Shown: piece after piece, positions 29,002 to 41,732 of the stretch
Numbering within the stretch: the first letter of the stretch is position 1
Layout: every line of letters starts with the position of its first letter
Assembly (NCBI RefSeq): GCF_036669915.1
Contig: NC_089313.1
Location: 16,941,075 to 17,005,074, forward strand
Length of the DNA stretch: 64,000 nt
Direction of reading: 5' to 3'
Source of the DNA: Pocillopora verrucosa
Lineage: Eukaryota; Cnidaria; Anthozoa; Scleractinia; Pocilloporidae
Program-made: the position numbers and the translations under genes
The notes under the pieces: model-generated
Told to the model about the DNA's origin: nothing
Database searches by the model: none
What the model saw: only the letters and a program-made list of their open reading frames with translations

Positions 29002-32000
29002 GCTTAGTGAGCTTCTTCCCAGTTTGTGACAGGTTTGTGGCGTTACGTCGCGACTGGCGTTGCGTTACTGGTTTCTATGTAGTCCTTTAGTGATCGGGCT
29101 AACCATGAATTACCCTAAAAATTATCTAAAAATAAGAGAGAACAATATTCGGAACATCATATCACAATAAGACTTCACGTGCCTCAACATATTTTAATCT
29201 GTGGTTTATTTACCGAGCCATATGTCAAAGTGGCTTTCAATCTATGATACTTCATAATTTCATAGCCAGTTTAATTTTCTGTTTCAGAGACAATGAATTT
29301 ACAACTTGTTTGTAAATAAAATTATTTTCATCCGCCCTCTCTTAGAATTTCGGAATCTGATGCTTTTAATTGATGTTTTGAGCTCGCTATATGGACAATT
29401 AAATTTACGAAAGGAAAGGGTGAAGAATTTTGAATATTAAAGAAGCTTGAATCAATTTCTTTAGTTCTAATAATCAAGATCAAATTATCAGAGTAGCTGA
29501 TGCGCATGAGTAAACCGCACTGCAGTTCCGTGATACTCACTCTTTCACTTATCTTTGAAATGATAATGATGATTAGAACGGAGGCAAGATGTACAAATTG
29601 CAAAAAATAGCAACAACAAGCTTAAGAGTTATTACCTACTTTTTAACTTCATTTTCATTTTTTTTTCTCCTTCATTAAAATTGATCACCCACCTAGCGTC
29701 CAAAAGTTAATCAAAATCAAGATATGCCGGAAAAATCACAAGAGCTCTTCTCCCAGTATGTTGGAGAGAAAATTAAATTTAAGGAAAGTGGTCATCGCGC
29801 AGAAATGTACAATATTTTGAAGTTGCATGGAACCACCTGCGCCTGTGGTTACAGCATGTAAAGATACTGGACACATTTTAAAATCAGTCTCCTCCTTTGA
29901 GATTTTAGGGAGCCCGAACTGTGCAGTGCATTAATCACCCCAACTATTGCGGTAAGCGAAAAAAAAAATTGCTAGACTTTTTTTAAGTAGTAAGACGTGA
30001 TATTTCATGCGTGACAAAACTTTGTTGCGTTTTAACCTCGACTAGCTGAAAATCCTGGTAAGTGGCCGCTATAACGATTAATACCATAATTTTGTTTTCC
30101 AAGTCGTTCATCGTATAGTTGATGGATCTTTGTCCTTTGAGTTTGAGAAACCAATCTGTTTTTCGGCGGAAACAATCTTCGCTACCATTTTTGGCGAACT
30201 TCACGCAAGGACACAAGAACTTATGCGTGTAGCCCGCATAAAGTTTCTACGTAGTTTTTCGCGCAGGAAAATGTAACAACTAATATTGATGCGGGTGATT
30301 CACAAGTGTATCATGGAGATGGGATTTGGACATTAATGGATGGTAAGCATCAGAAAAGGGGTTTACATTTTGATTCTCTACGCTAGCTTGTGTGACAATC
30401 CACCGTGTGAAAGTAAATTAAAAAGGTACTTTTTGTCTTTTGTTTGCTCATATGTAAACAAATAGAATACGGAATTAATATATTCACGAAATTTTGCATT
30501 GTGTGTGTTTTTAGAAACAATAGCTCATGAAAATTCTGCTGAGGGCAAAAAAAAATGTAATAGAAACTCGAGTTTTAAGTTGATCCTTCTTCACAGATGT
30601 CGCCTAACTGGAAATTATAACTTATCATCAGACTGCGTCACAATTACGCAGGCCAGCCAGCTCGTTTAAACTCTGAAGGTGTACTGGAAGCTGAATCATT
30701 TTCAATTCGGTGAGTTGCGTCTGTAAAACGATAAATACATTGATATCAAGACATTTAAGGAGGAATTTCTTCGCCAACATGCAAAGTATTAATAACTCCA
30801 TAGAGGCAAACATTTGGCGAGTTACATTCTGAGGGAGCCCCCTGCTACTAATTATTTTATTATCCTCTCTACGATACCAGATAAACCAAATAATTGAGTT
30901 CATTTATGTAAAACATCGGACACCTCTACGATAAAAATACGGTAACAAAAATCAATTTTGGATCATCTCCTGACCTAAAAGAGTGACATCGAAAAAAAAG
31001 TTGACATTCCGTGTGGAGCGATAAGGCTAACCCACAGGGAGACCAATCACCCAGCACAGACTCGGTAAAGTTGTGTTTTTTTTTTCGTTTATAAGTTCCT
31101 AATTGCAATTTTTGCCAAAAATTTGCATAAGATCAAATCGAAGAAGAGATGCGAGTGTTTTTTTTTTCGGTGCAGAAAGGACCAATGGAGCGTCTGTGTA
31201 CCACAACTTTCTGATACTAAGCAGTCAACAGCAAGCGTAGCGGAGCAAGAAAAACAGCGCAATACGTTTTGTGACTGCGTTAGTTTGCATCAAGATTTAG
31301 GCAGGTATACAGCTGTTATTGAAATCCTTGCCGTTATCGAACTATGATAACTTGCTTTTTTTTTTTCGTTTGTGTTTCCAGTGAGAAAGGCGGTGAGATA
31401 TTAGAGGCTATAATCTCAGGTTATGATGTGGCCGTGTGCTTAGTCTGCCGGAGCTTTTAGGACGTGTCACACGTTTAATATAAATTATGGGTCCAAGGCG
31501 AACTTTGAGTCCTCGAAAACAACTGACGTACCATGATTAGTGACCAGTGCATTGCTTCAAAATAAATGCGAGAAGCAAAGTTTTACAAGGGACAACCTAA
31601 AATTTGACGCATTTCAAATTTGGATGCAGCGTGAGTCTGGGAAAATTGATACGGCCAATGATTTTTTTGAAGCACTGCGCGGGATCCTTCCGGGATCTAG
31701 CCGTGATTCCCACCAAGATTCCCAGCAGCGCTCTTATTAAGATTTCTCGAGGATCTCGCAGTGATTGCCACTAGGATCCCCCGGGCATCTTAACTTATAT
31801 CCGCCCGTCATCCCGCCCGGGTTTTTGCGAGGATCCCACCAGAATCTTGCGGGGATTCTCGAGAGATACTGCCTGAAATTCTCGTAGGGTTCGACACGAT
31901 ATTAGCTAAATTCACGTGAGTACCTAGCCTTATCTCGCCTTGCCCCGTTTTTGAACAAATTTACACGATTTAGAGTTACTGGGATAATTCGTTTTCAGGC

Positions 32001-34564
32001 CTTTCTCGACTGTGTGTCGCTTGACAGCTTGTGTAGTGGTGCGTTACTTAGTGTTTGGAGAACGAGCCTCCACAAGAAGCATAAACACCAACAGAACACT
32101 TTTCTATAATCTCCTGTGATTACCAGTTATACTGAGACCTGTCTAGTAACCGATTTAGTCCGAAGAACAGCTGAGGATATTTTGCGTTTTTAGGGAAGCA
32201 AAGCTTCGTTCAAGGAAAATACAATGGGAAGGTCACGCGCCAGAGAAGGAGCGCTTATCACGTCGCTTGCCTCCGCTCGCGCCAGGAAAACGCGACAAAA
32301 GGGTCACCTGTTTTTCAGGTTACCGGTAGGTTACAGGCTGAGGCTCAAGGAGAAGGCTTTACTCGAACCTCTCTGAGTTTAAGGCGAGAAAGGAAGCAAA
32401 AGCTTTAATTAACAATTTGGAAGCTGCTCTAATTAATCGCGTCACGCGTTAAGAGAGACCAATTCGTGAAGATAAAATGATGACCTCAAGACCGTCACAT
32501 CACGCTCTCTGGACTCATTCCGTTCATGTGATTCGTTCAACTGAACAGTCTTGTGGAAGGGGGGAAGCTCTTCTCATAATTTATCGTCGGGGGGTGGTAG
32601 GAGGATTTTTGGGGGGAACGCATGGTTTCAGGGGGGTCAGCTGTCACCAACAGAGTATAAAAGTGGAGACTATAGACAATTTACTGCCAACTAAATACCG
32701 ATGAGGGGCATCCGTAAGAATATTACAGAGACCTGGCCCCTCCCCCCCCCTTCCACAGGCGATAAATCCTGACCCTTCCCTAAATCTCTCAGAATATTTT
32801 AAGAGGGCGTGAAAGAACGGATATAAGGCACGAACTCTCATGTCCTTCAGTGTTTTTCCGTGTATCAGAACCTAGTTTGGGTATCTATAAAAGAAAGCAT
32901 TGTTCGCAAATATTAAACAATAGAGATTGATCGGTTGGTTTCAGCGGTGAGTCCGATAACTGCCTCAGTTTTGTTCTTGTTGACGGGAGATCACATATCT
33001 TGCGGTAAGTTTTTACTGAAAGCACCTTTCACCACAGGGTTTATGTTCACTCGGCATCGACGCTTTAATTTGCGCTTTCGTCACAGTTTTCACAATTTCG
33101 GGAAATTAGCGTAAATTTTCCAGTCCTAATGTGCTTTTTGCAATCAGGGTCAATCTTTTTTATTTTCAACTATCCTTGTTCCCATTTGTTTTTTTCGCCT
33201 TATCCATATATTTCATTGTGACCTTTCCGTTTTCCAAGAATGCATTTTGTAGAACAGACATGGTCCATTCAGCTGACTTTCGTACGCTCTTGCAACAAAA
33301 TTTAGCTAGAAACTAAAAATTGAATTTTCTACTTTAAAGAGTTGTTAACTCTCGCACAGAGCTACGCAAAAAAAAACTTGTAAAGTACAAAACTGGAGCA
33401 AGTTGACGCTAGCTTGGGATTTTATTTAGACTAAAAGCAAACCGCTGACAGCCTCTTTCTCATATTACCGACCCCTCCCCAACCTCACGTGGTTTTAAGC
33501 TACGAGAAAGTACACATCTCTAATAGACTCAAGCTGACAGGTCACGTTTTTCAAAGTTCGCACCCACCGTCCGTGTTTATCGGTTTACACAAAGGCTTTC
33601 CTTACTCTATATCTGGCATCTCCGTTCGTTAACAGCCTCGTAAACAGCTCTTGGCTTTATGATTAGAAAGGAGGTAGCAAAAACAAGCTGATCATTCCGG
33701 CACTTCTTTTGGTACAGATATAGACACTAGATATGGGTTATTAACCTAGTTGAGGTCAAGGTAAATACTAAATGGCTGGTCAAGTTGTTTTTGTTGTTTC
33801 GTACTTTTTAAGGGAACAAAAAGGGCAATCCTGAGCACTTCTGGGGCGGGGGGACATCCTCAGTTGGGTGGCCAAGCAGAGGTGCCTTCCTCTCTCCTTC
33901 CCTTTCGCCTCTAGTGCACTTAGAGAGAAGGGTGTGCCAGAACCATCTCATCAAACCGAAGGGGAGTTCCGGATATCTCAAACTTCCTGACATCTAGCTG
34001 TTAGTCTGCATCTCCGGGGGTAGACTCATATCCGGCGTATTCACTAATCTAATTTTAACCTGAATGCCTTGAGTTTTAAGTATCTCAAATTATCTTGCTG
34101 TTTTTAAAAGCAGGAAAGTTTCTCTGATTTGACAAGCCATTAATTTCACTATGTTTAAATTACGTGAGTTGCGCGAAAACCACCAACCACACGCTGAGGT
34201 TTTGATTGTCAGACAGTCTGGGAAGCAGTAGGGTACAGAGCTAACCGTCCATCAATTAGCATCTATTTATTAACGTATGCGCCAGAATATTTTCATATAA
34301 ATCAGCAATATTTCTTTTCACGTGCTCTGGGGGAACATAGTTCATAGTTCACTTGCAGGTAGTACCTGTTGTGGTTGCGCTAATTGCTCATCAATAGAAA
34401 TCCAACCTATCACCAGCTTCTCAATAAACCAGTTTATAATCCAATGGTAACAAGAGATTTTGAAAATCAAACGACCTAAACCTCACTTCACGCAGCAAAT
34501 TTTTTCCCGTACACAGAGTTCGCAGGGATCTTGGAGCCTTCTCATCCATGTTTCTTTACATAAG
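29002..34564. other. 5.5-kb stretch with no recognised gene
   Basis: This lies between the divergent KAT8 and SLC16-type genes. Many open frames below 95 codons occur on both strands (for example 29328-29603, 29983-30216, 30628-30903, 31540-31740, 32477-32704), but none has family motifs, splice partners or coding-like composition. The left end should hold the KAT8 promoter and the right end the SLC16 promoter. Apart from a degenerate repeat at 31672-31880 I saw no element. Confidence 0.5.
31672..31880. repeat. Degenerate tandem repeat of GGATC(C/T)-type units
   Basis: Phrases such as GCGGGATCCTTCCGGGATC, GAGGATCTCGCAGTGATTG, GCGAGGATCCCACCAGAATC and GCGGGGATTCTCGAGAG recur at roughly 20- to 30-bp spacing with much divergence. 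It looks like an old minisatellite. Confidence 0.45.
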
Positions 34565-37500
34565 ATGACGAATTATTCCAAGGATCTCAACTACGATTCT
34601 AAACGTTCCTGGTTCGTCTGCGCATCTTCGTTCATAGTGCAGTTCACTATCTTTGGGATACACAGTTCCGTGGGGATTTTTTTCATCGCCTTCGACAGGG
34701 AATTTCACCGGAGTGAATCCGCTACAGGTACGAAATATTTCGATCCGCTTTATTCTGAATTTTTTTTATCAGTATAGTTAATAAATTTAGAAATCACTGA
34801 TTCCTGTTATGCATCTAATTTATAGTGTCGGCATGTATCTGTAAGCCAGATGAAATGACATTGCAACACATGTATCTTCTCTTACCGAGAGGTTATCGCT
34901 AAGGACAAAATACGAAACCAAAACATCTGCTGTGATTGGCTGTAGCTTTTTTTGGAATACATCTAAAACAGTAAATAATTTGTCAAGTTTACTTCAACGA
35001 TGAATATTTCATTACCGTTACTCAGTAAACCAGAAGTTAATGAGCTTTGGCTACAGCGGGCCAGATAAACCAGTTTTTGCGCAGTTGTTTTTCACTGTAC
35101 GGATGTTCTGCTTCGTGTGAGATCCAGTTTGGTACGCAAGCACGTTTTCCGGAAACTGGTAATGTTATATAGTTTCCGGAAAGTAACGTTGATCTCTTTT
35201 GAGAGAACAGGGAATGACTAACATGATTAAATCAGTGTTATTTGCCTTCCTGCTTCGACAGATTTCTGATTAAAAAATTTACGTCAAAGTCTAAATTCCC
35301 CATTTCGGAGGGGCTACAGCAATTTCGCAGGGGAGGAGACAAGATGTAAGTAAGTGTTTAAACGGTGGGGGCTGGGGACGTGGAGATTCAATCTGTATTT
35401 AAGAACAATTGGATATTTGACCACTATTTGACGCTAAATCTTTGTAAAACATTAAGGACGGTCTTTTTTGATTGCACTCACTAGTGGAGAGTAACGGAAG
35501 AAAATCTCGTGTTCAAGTTTCAGGAAGGCCTCCCCTGTTCACAATGTCAACACATGGAGTATTTGACATTGATCAGAAAATTAAAATTCCTTGCTTGTCG
35601 ATCGGCTTTCGATAATTCAGTAGTATCAGAGAAGGCGAGATCACGAACACTTATCTCGTCACGAGATCCTACGTCACCTAAGAGAGACCTTGAAGAATGT
35701 GACAGGCCAGGAGCGTGAAATGTTAGTTGTAAAGACACGCATTCTGTGTCTACAAGAGTCGCCCAGAGAATATCTTTTTTTTTTTTTTTTAATTTTTTGT
35801 TAGGTGGCTTGTGAGTGTTTCTCTGAATGAAAGAAAAAAATGGATATCTGTGTAAGAGCTCCATCTGCGGATCCAAAGTTATAGCTAGGGTTCCAGAGTT
35901 ATATATTATTACGAACTTTGGATCCATTGTGGTAGCACTGAATCAAAAGTTATAACTGTGGATCTACAGTTATAATTTTGACTCCAATATCCACCTTTTT
36001 TCTTTTTACTAGAATGGTACCTATGAGCCACCGCACTAATGATGCACGCAACTTCATGTGATTCTGGCCTCTTGGCAACAGATCATTTAAAATTAAAATC
36101 AGTATGGACATGAGGCGGTTTTAACTGGACCAGTGTCAAAGCAGTTCCCTTTTTTTTTCTTTTTTTTTTTGTTGACTTTTCTCAGGGAAAGCAAAAGGTC
36201 ACATCAGCGATCTTGTGGTTTTGCTATATTTGTCCCATTCACTAACGTATTTTTTTTAACCTTCCATTATAGTCACGCAATGTGAAATCCATAAGGACCA
36301 ACCATCAACAAATATCAAATCATCTCCTTTCAGCTACACTGAAAATATTCAAATGTTTCTAGTCTAGGACTAAATTTCATCTCGTTTAGTCGGTTTTAAA
36401 CGATTGACTTGAGTTTCCAATGGCAATAGTTTACGGTTACCTCGGACTGTGAGCAAAAACTGACCCTTTGTTCATATAACTTGTTTATTCAGGGAAAACC
36501 AGAAAACAAACAGGCATACATCTCGTGACTAGCTTGCTTGTCTTATCAGCTACCAAGGCTCGACAAGAGCACGAACTATTTGCTTCACTACGTCATTGAT
36601 ATTATCGACTCAATGTCATCAAAGAACTGGTTAAGCTAGTTTCACAGAATGCTTAGCGCAAATTTCTCTCATCGTAATATCGAAAATGCCAATCTAATGT
36701 CTTCTTTGACTTCGGGCGGACCTCGTCCGTCATTTCCGGTGTTTTTGGCGTTATGCAACAGAAGACCGAAAAAAAAAGATTTCCCCCTAAGGTTTGTGCT
36801 GTAAAGTTTCACTCCTCCTTCATATTCGCCAGTCTTAAGTTGAATTTCAGGTTCAATGAAAACAGCAAAGAGAAAGAAAGGTCGATTTTGGTTTTGTATA
36901 AAAGAAATTACAAGGACGCTTTTGGCACCCGCTCTGCGGGCTGTATGAAATTGTTGATACCCAGGCGAGGCTGGTAAAAGTTTATATTCAGACAGTATGT
37001 TTACACGTTAACCCTTTAGACCCTAAGAATGACTAGCATCTAATTTCTCCTTACAATATCACCCCTTAAGCACACATTAAGGTCAGGAGAATAAAGGAGC
37101 TGATCACGGACTAAAGAAGCTCTTGATTGTTAGGCAAATTCTCCATGTCGGTATCTTAGGGAATGTATAGAGAACAGTATGGAGAATATGCATACTGATG
37201 TTAGGTTGTGAGGGTTGAGCGAATCAAAATACCCACGACAAAAGCGTCTGCATAAGCACCAAAAAAAAGGGACATGTTTTGTTCCCCTTGTGCCTATGGC
37301 GCTCACTTTGACCCAGATCTCTTCAAGAGACTATCTGGTGAAAACCAGCCTCCTCTAATATATGAATCTATTTTCTTACAGCATGGGTAGGCTCATTGGC
37401 ATTTGGACTCATGTTTTTCCTGGGACCTCTGACTACAGTGCTGTGCGAGCACTTCGGATGCCAAGTGGTCACGTGTGTTGGAGGCCTTCTCTCATTCACT

Positions 37501-40189
37501 GGTCTTCTTTCTACGTCATTCGTAACCAGTTTCTCTTTATTGTACTTCACTTATGGCTTTCTATGGGGAGCTGGGACGAGTCTTTGTTACTTCGCCTCTT
37601 TGGTCAGTTTACCATTGCATTTTAGAAATTATTTATCACTGGCTTATGGAATCGCTATCGCTGGGGCTGGCTTCGGTGTTCCGCCGACAACATGGGCCAT
37701 CAATCAACTTATCGGATATTATAACTGGAGGATAACCATGAGAATTCTCGCCGGAATGTCACTTTTGATGAGCGTTTCAAGTGTGACTTACGGTGGCTTT
37801 GCAACTGTGCAAGAACATTGTGTTGAAATGGAGAAGAGCAACGCATCTAGGCATTCAATAAGTGGGACTATCCTAAAGCTTAAATTACGTATTTTGGAAT
37901 TTTTTAAATTAAATCCTTGGAAAAATAAGGCCTTTGCGGTATGGGCCGTTTCCCTAAGCTTCATCGCGTTCGGAAACTTTATACCATTTGTCTTTTTGGT
38001 AAGTACAACTGTGAAAACTTTTACAGTGTTTTTCCAGCGGCCCCTTGCGCTGGCGAAAGGCCTTGGAAAACCTTACCCCTAGTTCCAACAAAGATTTTCT
38101 TAGGCTCTGCACAACGCTTACCCCATATTAGTTTTCGCTTGGTAAATACAACAGTGAAAGGAGAGTTTAGAAGCAAATTACTGCATATTAACTCTAAAAC
38201 AAAACATGTTTTAATTTTATTGCTCCAACAGATCAGCATTGCAAACGAGATTGGAATACCGAGCTCCAAAAGCGCATTACTCATTGGTTACCAGGCCATA
38301 ACGAATACAGCTGCTCGCATCGCGTTTGGAAGGCTTGTTAATAATCCTCGAATGGACAAAATTGTATCGGTTCAAATAATGGGCCTTATGTTAGCTGTTA
38401 ACGCCACACTCTTTCCTTTAGCAAAGACTTACTCTTCTTTAGTTGTATATGTCGTTGTCTTCGGTTGTTTTGATGGAAGTTTAGCTGTTATGTTTGGGAT
38501 GGGTACATTGCATATTGTTGGAGAAAGACTCGCCGGGCGCGCATTTGGAAATCTTTGTTTCGCGGCCGCTATTGGAAATGTACTTGGCCCTCCTGTAGCA
38601 GGTTAGTATCACTGAAGTGATATCAGAATGTCACGTCTATAATTAGGAGTTCGTATCCAAACCCAAAATAAGTTGCATAGAGGATGACGTCATAACTAGC
38701 AATGTGGATCTCTCTTATGAGAGATTATGAACTTTAAGGTGAACTTGTTATTCAATTTTAAACAGTGCATTATACCTGGGGGCCTTTCCGCACTGGCGGA
38801 AAAGTGTCATCACCGACATTTTACAGATGCAAAATTTGACTAAGCGGACAAATCTTCAAATTACGCTCCGCTGACAAAATTTGTCCCGGGTAAAAACTGG
38901 ACAAAATCGACAAAATAAACAAAACCGTGATAAACTTTTCAATCATTCGTCGTAAAAGCTACGACAAGCGTGTAATTGAACTGAAGTCAGTTTACCAGAA
39001 AGGCACAAATGGTGTTTAGTTGCAAAATTCGGGGATTCTAAAATTTTAAAACGACCTAGGATAAGTCCTGTAAATTGGAGGTGGAATCCTTCGGCAACTA
39101 TGCTGGCCGCTCTTATGAACAGATCAGGCGCTGACGGAATTTGACGACTTAAAATTTTAAATGCGGATGCAACAGACGAAACAAAAATTCTTCATGACAA
39201 AATTTGTCCTTTGAATTGGTCGGGACAATTCTAGTTTGGTCCGCTTGTGCAGAAGGCCCCTCAGTGAGATCTTTTAGCACATTAAGAGCGATTAGGGCCT
39301 TTCTACTTCCCTTTGGGGGAATATGCTGGTCCATAAAAGGTTACCCACCTTTCTCAAAGACGCAAAACTAGTTAACAAAGAGTCTCCCACACTTTCTTTT
39401 GAAATATCGCCTTCATCACATTTTTCACTCATCACAGGTTTTATCTTTGATGTCTTCGGAAAATATGACATTGCGTTCTTCCTTTCTGGAGCCTTCATGA
39501 CGTTTGGGGTTTGTCTGTTGTTCCTTGTGCCTCGTTTGATGCCGGAAAAAATAGAAGTATGCGAAGAAAGAGAGGTTCTTTTAAGCGACGATGCCAAGAA
39601 ACAATCAACTAACTACAAGCAGAAGCCCAGAGCAATTTACAGCTTTCCAATAGAGGTTGCTTTCTTCGCACAAACTCGCTGCGATCACGTGCTACAGCAT
39701 AGTGTTTCTATGGGAACGTTAAGAGAGATTGATACGCCACCTTTGATTAAGTCAGCAATGTTCCGCGCATGGTCTGCCGCTGCCCAATTACATTGCACTG
39801 ACTCTCTGAATGGTTCATCGGGTTATGAGAGTGACTTCAATAGACAAAGCTCTTGCACTCAGTTCAGTGAAGTCGTAGATAAGTCACTGGAAAACGAACA
39901 TGGGTCTATAACCTTGGTAACACCGGCTATGAGTTTTGACAATATGGAGGTTTTTGTTCAACAAGAGAAACTTCAACAAGAGGGCTGGGTTGGAGGTGCT
40001 ATGGATTTGTATAGTGTTATGTTTGAATCCTTGTTGGAACGAGTAGAAACTAATCCAAGAACTCCATTTGAAGATTATTCAGGCGATGAAAACGCTTCCA
40101 AGGCTGACACAGAGATGAAAATAATACCCAATTTTTCCCAGTCAGAATTTGGGTGCAAGTTAGATCTTTGTCGAGAAACGATTTTATAA
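34565..40189 (+). CDS. Monocarboxylate transporter-like protein (SLC16/MCT family), gene A
   Basis: Four exons: 34565-34727, 37382-37998, 38232-38601 and 39438-40189, with GT-AG introns in phases 1, 0 and 1, giving 633 residues. The ATG at 34565 is preferred because it sits about 15 residues before TM1, as in the family; an in-frame ATG at 34460 would add 35 unlikely residues. TM1 is FVCASSFIVQFTIFGIHSS. The family motif before TM1 ([DE]GGWGW) is changed to KRSWF, whereas the second signature is clear (HFRNYLSLAYGIAIAGAGFG). Twelve membrane segments can be placed, six before and six after the loop around residues 175-215. The last is AFFLSGAFMTFGVCLLFLVP, followed by a cytoplasmic tail of about 215 residues. 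SLC16 members move monocarboxylates, aromatic amino acids or thyroid hormone; the substrate here is unknown. The missing first motif argues for an orphan type. Confidence 0.88.
35869..35988. repeat. Inverted and tandem GGATCCAAAGTTATA-type repeat
   Basis: GGATCCAAAGTT at 35869-35880 is mirrored by AACTTTGGATCC at 35914-35925, and AAAGTTATAACTGTGGATC plus ACAGTTATAATTTTGACTCC continue the pattern. It lies in intron 1 of SLC16 gene A. Confidence 0.6.
37008..37216. mobile_element. TTAA miniature element, type 2 (reverse orientation)
   Basis: TTAACCCTTTAGACCCTAAG at the left; the right end GATGTTAGGTTGTGAGGGTTG is worn. It is in intron 1 of SLC16 gene A and is the only family copy I saw between 28 and 55 kb. 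Confidence 0.8.
38778..39260. mobile_element. Putative inverted-repeat element in SLC16 gene A intron 3
   Basis: The left end GGGGGCCTTTCCGCACTGGC and the right end GCTTGTGCAGAAGGCCCC are imperfect inverted repeats. Inside, GCGGACAAAT/GACAAAATTTGTCC motifs recur on both sides. Length is about 480 bp with no coding capacity seen. The class is unknown. Confidence 0.5.
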
Positions 40190-41732
40190 AATTACCTTTC
40201 AAACCATTTGATTAGGACTTTTTTATCATTATGTTAAAGGTACTTATTATTGGTTAAAATGGCTGGCCATAACAGTTGATCGATGAAGCGAATTATGTTA
40301 TTCATTAGGACTGCTTTCCGATCAAATTACGTAGTTTAAAAGCTGACGTTTCGAGCGTTGGCCCTTCGTCAGAGCGATTGTTAACAACCGCTAAGTCGGA
40401 AACGAGCCCGCTCTCCTCTCCCACAGGCAGTCTTATCTCGATGAAGAACAAAGATCGGACTCGACAGAGTGTTAGGACGTACTGTCTGAGAGAGACTCAT
40501 AAAAGATTACCATATTGGGAAAAAGGGTGGTTCGTCATTATGGACTAGCGTTTACCGTTATCCAACAATTTCAAAATTAATTTTATGACTAGAGGGTACA
40601 TAAAAACGTTTTAATGATCCTAGTGATACACAGTGTTGTACTGGGGCAACTTCTGACTCAGAAGGAATTATTTGTTATCAAAATAACATCGAATATTTAT
40701 TGGTTTCTAAGAAACGTTTTCCATTCAAGAATTGCAAAGAATATCTGACTTGTCAGCCATTTTTAGGCACTGGTAAGTCAGCACATTTCAATGTTTTGGT
40801 GACTCAAAGTTTCAATACTTTGTATTAATTGCGAATTTTTACGAATTTTTATTTTAATATTTATTAATTTTATATGTATCGAGATCGTTCCTCTGTGAAT
40901 TGTAAGTTTTTTATTCATTATTTTGTTGGTTTTATCGATTTGAATTCGTTCAAAAAGGACATCTTAGGGATGGTTGGTGGAATCTTAGCAAAATAACAAT
41001 GATGTCGTTGTCTCCAAAAAGTTCCAATTCTTAATTTATTAATTAATCGATTTACTGAAAATGATTTAAGTTATACTTAACCTTGCTGGTTTGAGGGATA
41101 TCATGTGGGTTTTTTCTTTAAGGATAATTGTCAAAATATTAATGAACTTTGCCATAAATTAAGGGGCGTGCATCTCATTTTATGTAGAGAAGTAAAAGCG
41201 TTTTTAATCTAAATATGGGAGGTGGTTGAATCCGGAACTAAAGACAATAAAATAACTCTACGCGATGTGTTGAGGTTAAATCGATGATGGTCGCCTGCAA
41301 AGTTTACCTTGCGCCTAAGGTGTGTATCAAATACATCTCCTTGAATAGCTAGTTCGGAATTAAATTAAATAGGCATATGAACCTTCGCATGGTATTATCT
41401 CTTTCAAGTATGCTCATCAGCTGACTTATATTTCAGTTTATTTTCCGGTTAACTAATAAACAGTCCCCTGAAAAATGTCTATGAGGCAGGAGATATATGA
41501 CAAATATTTTCGTACGCACTGCTCTCATTTTTAGCCGTGGGAAGGATGCATACTTTAAATTGGCAAATTGTGTCACTCGTTTATTGCTTGCCTCAGATCA
41601 TCCCCTTTCCTTCTTAGCTTTCCTTATATAAACTATTTGTCTTCTCTTTCAAGCTGATTTTAACATCTGATTTTCACTGTTTACGCTAACCGTTACAGCT
41701 CTGCAATGAGTACGTACGACGACTATTTATCT
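40190..41732. other. Spacer between two convergent SLC16-type genes
   Basis: This is AT-rich DNA holding the 3' UTRs of both genes. A hammerhead-like repeat fragment lies at 40340-40376. No gene recognised. Confidence 0.5.
40340..40376 (-). ncRNA. Hammerhead ribozyme-like motif, isolated copy
   Basis: On the minus strand: GCU, CUGACGA, extra A, GGGC-CAAC-GCUC, GAAAC, GUC, AGC. Stem I is GCU/AGC. It lies 150 bases after the stop codon of SLC16 gene A, antisense to it. Confidence 0.4.

Noticed and set aside
34460-34564. Earlier in-frame ATG for SLC16 gene A
   Set aside because: It would add 35 residues unlike any SLC16 N-terminus; the ATG at 34565 places TM1 at the usual distance.
35547-35927. 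126-codon minus-strand frame
   Set aside because: It includes a poly-T tract read as a lysine run and an inverted-repeat segment; no motif and no splice partners.
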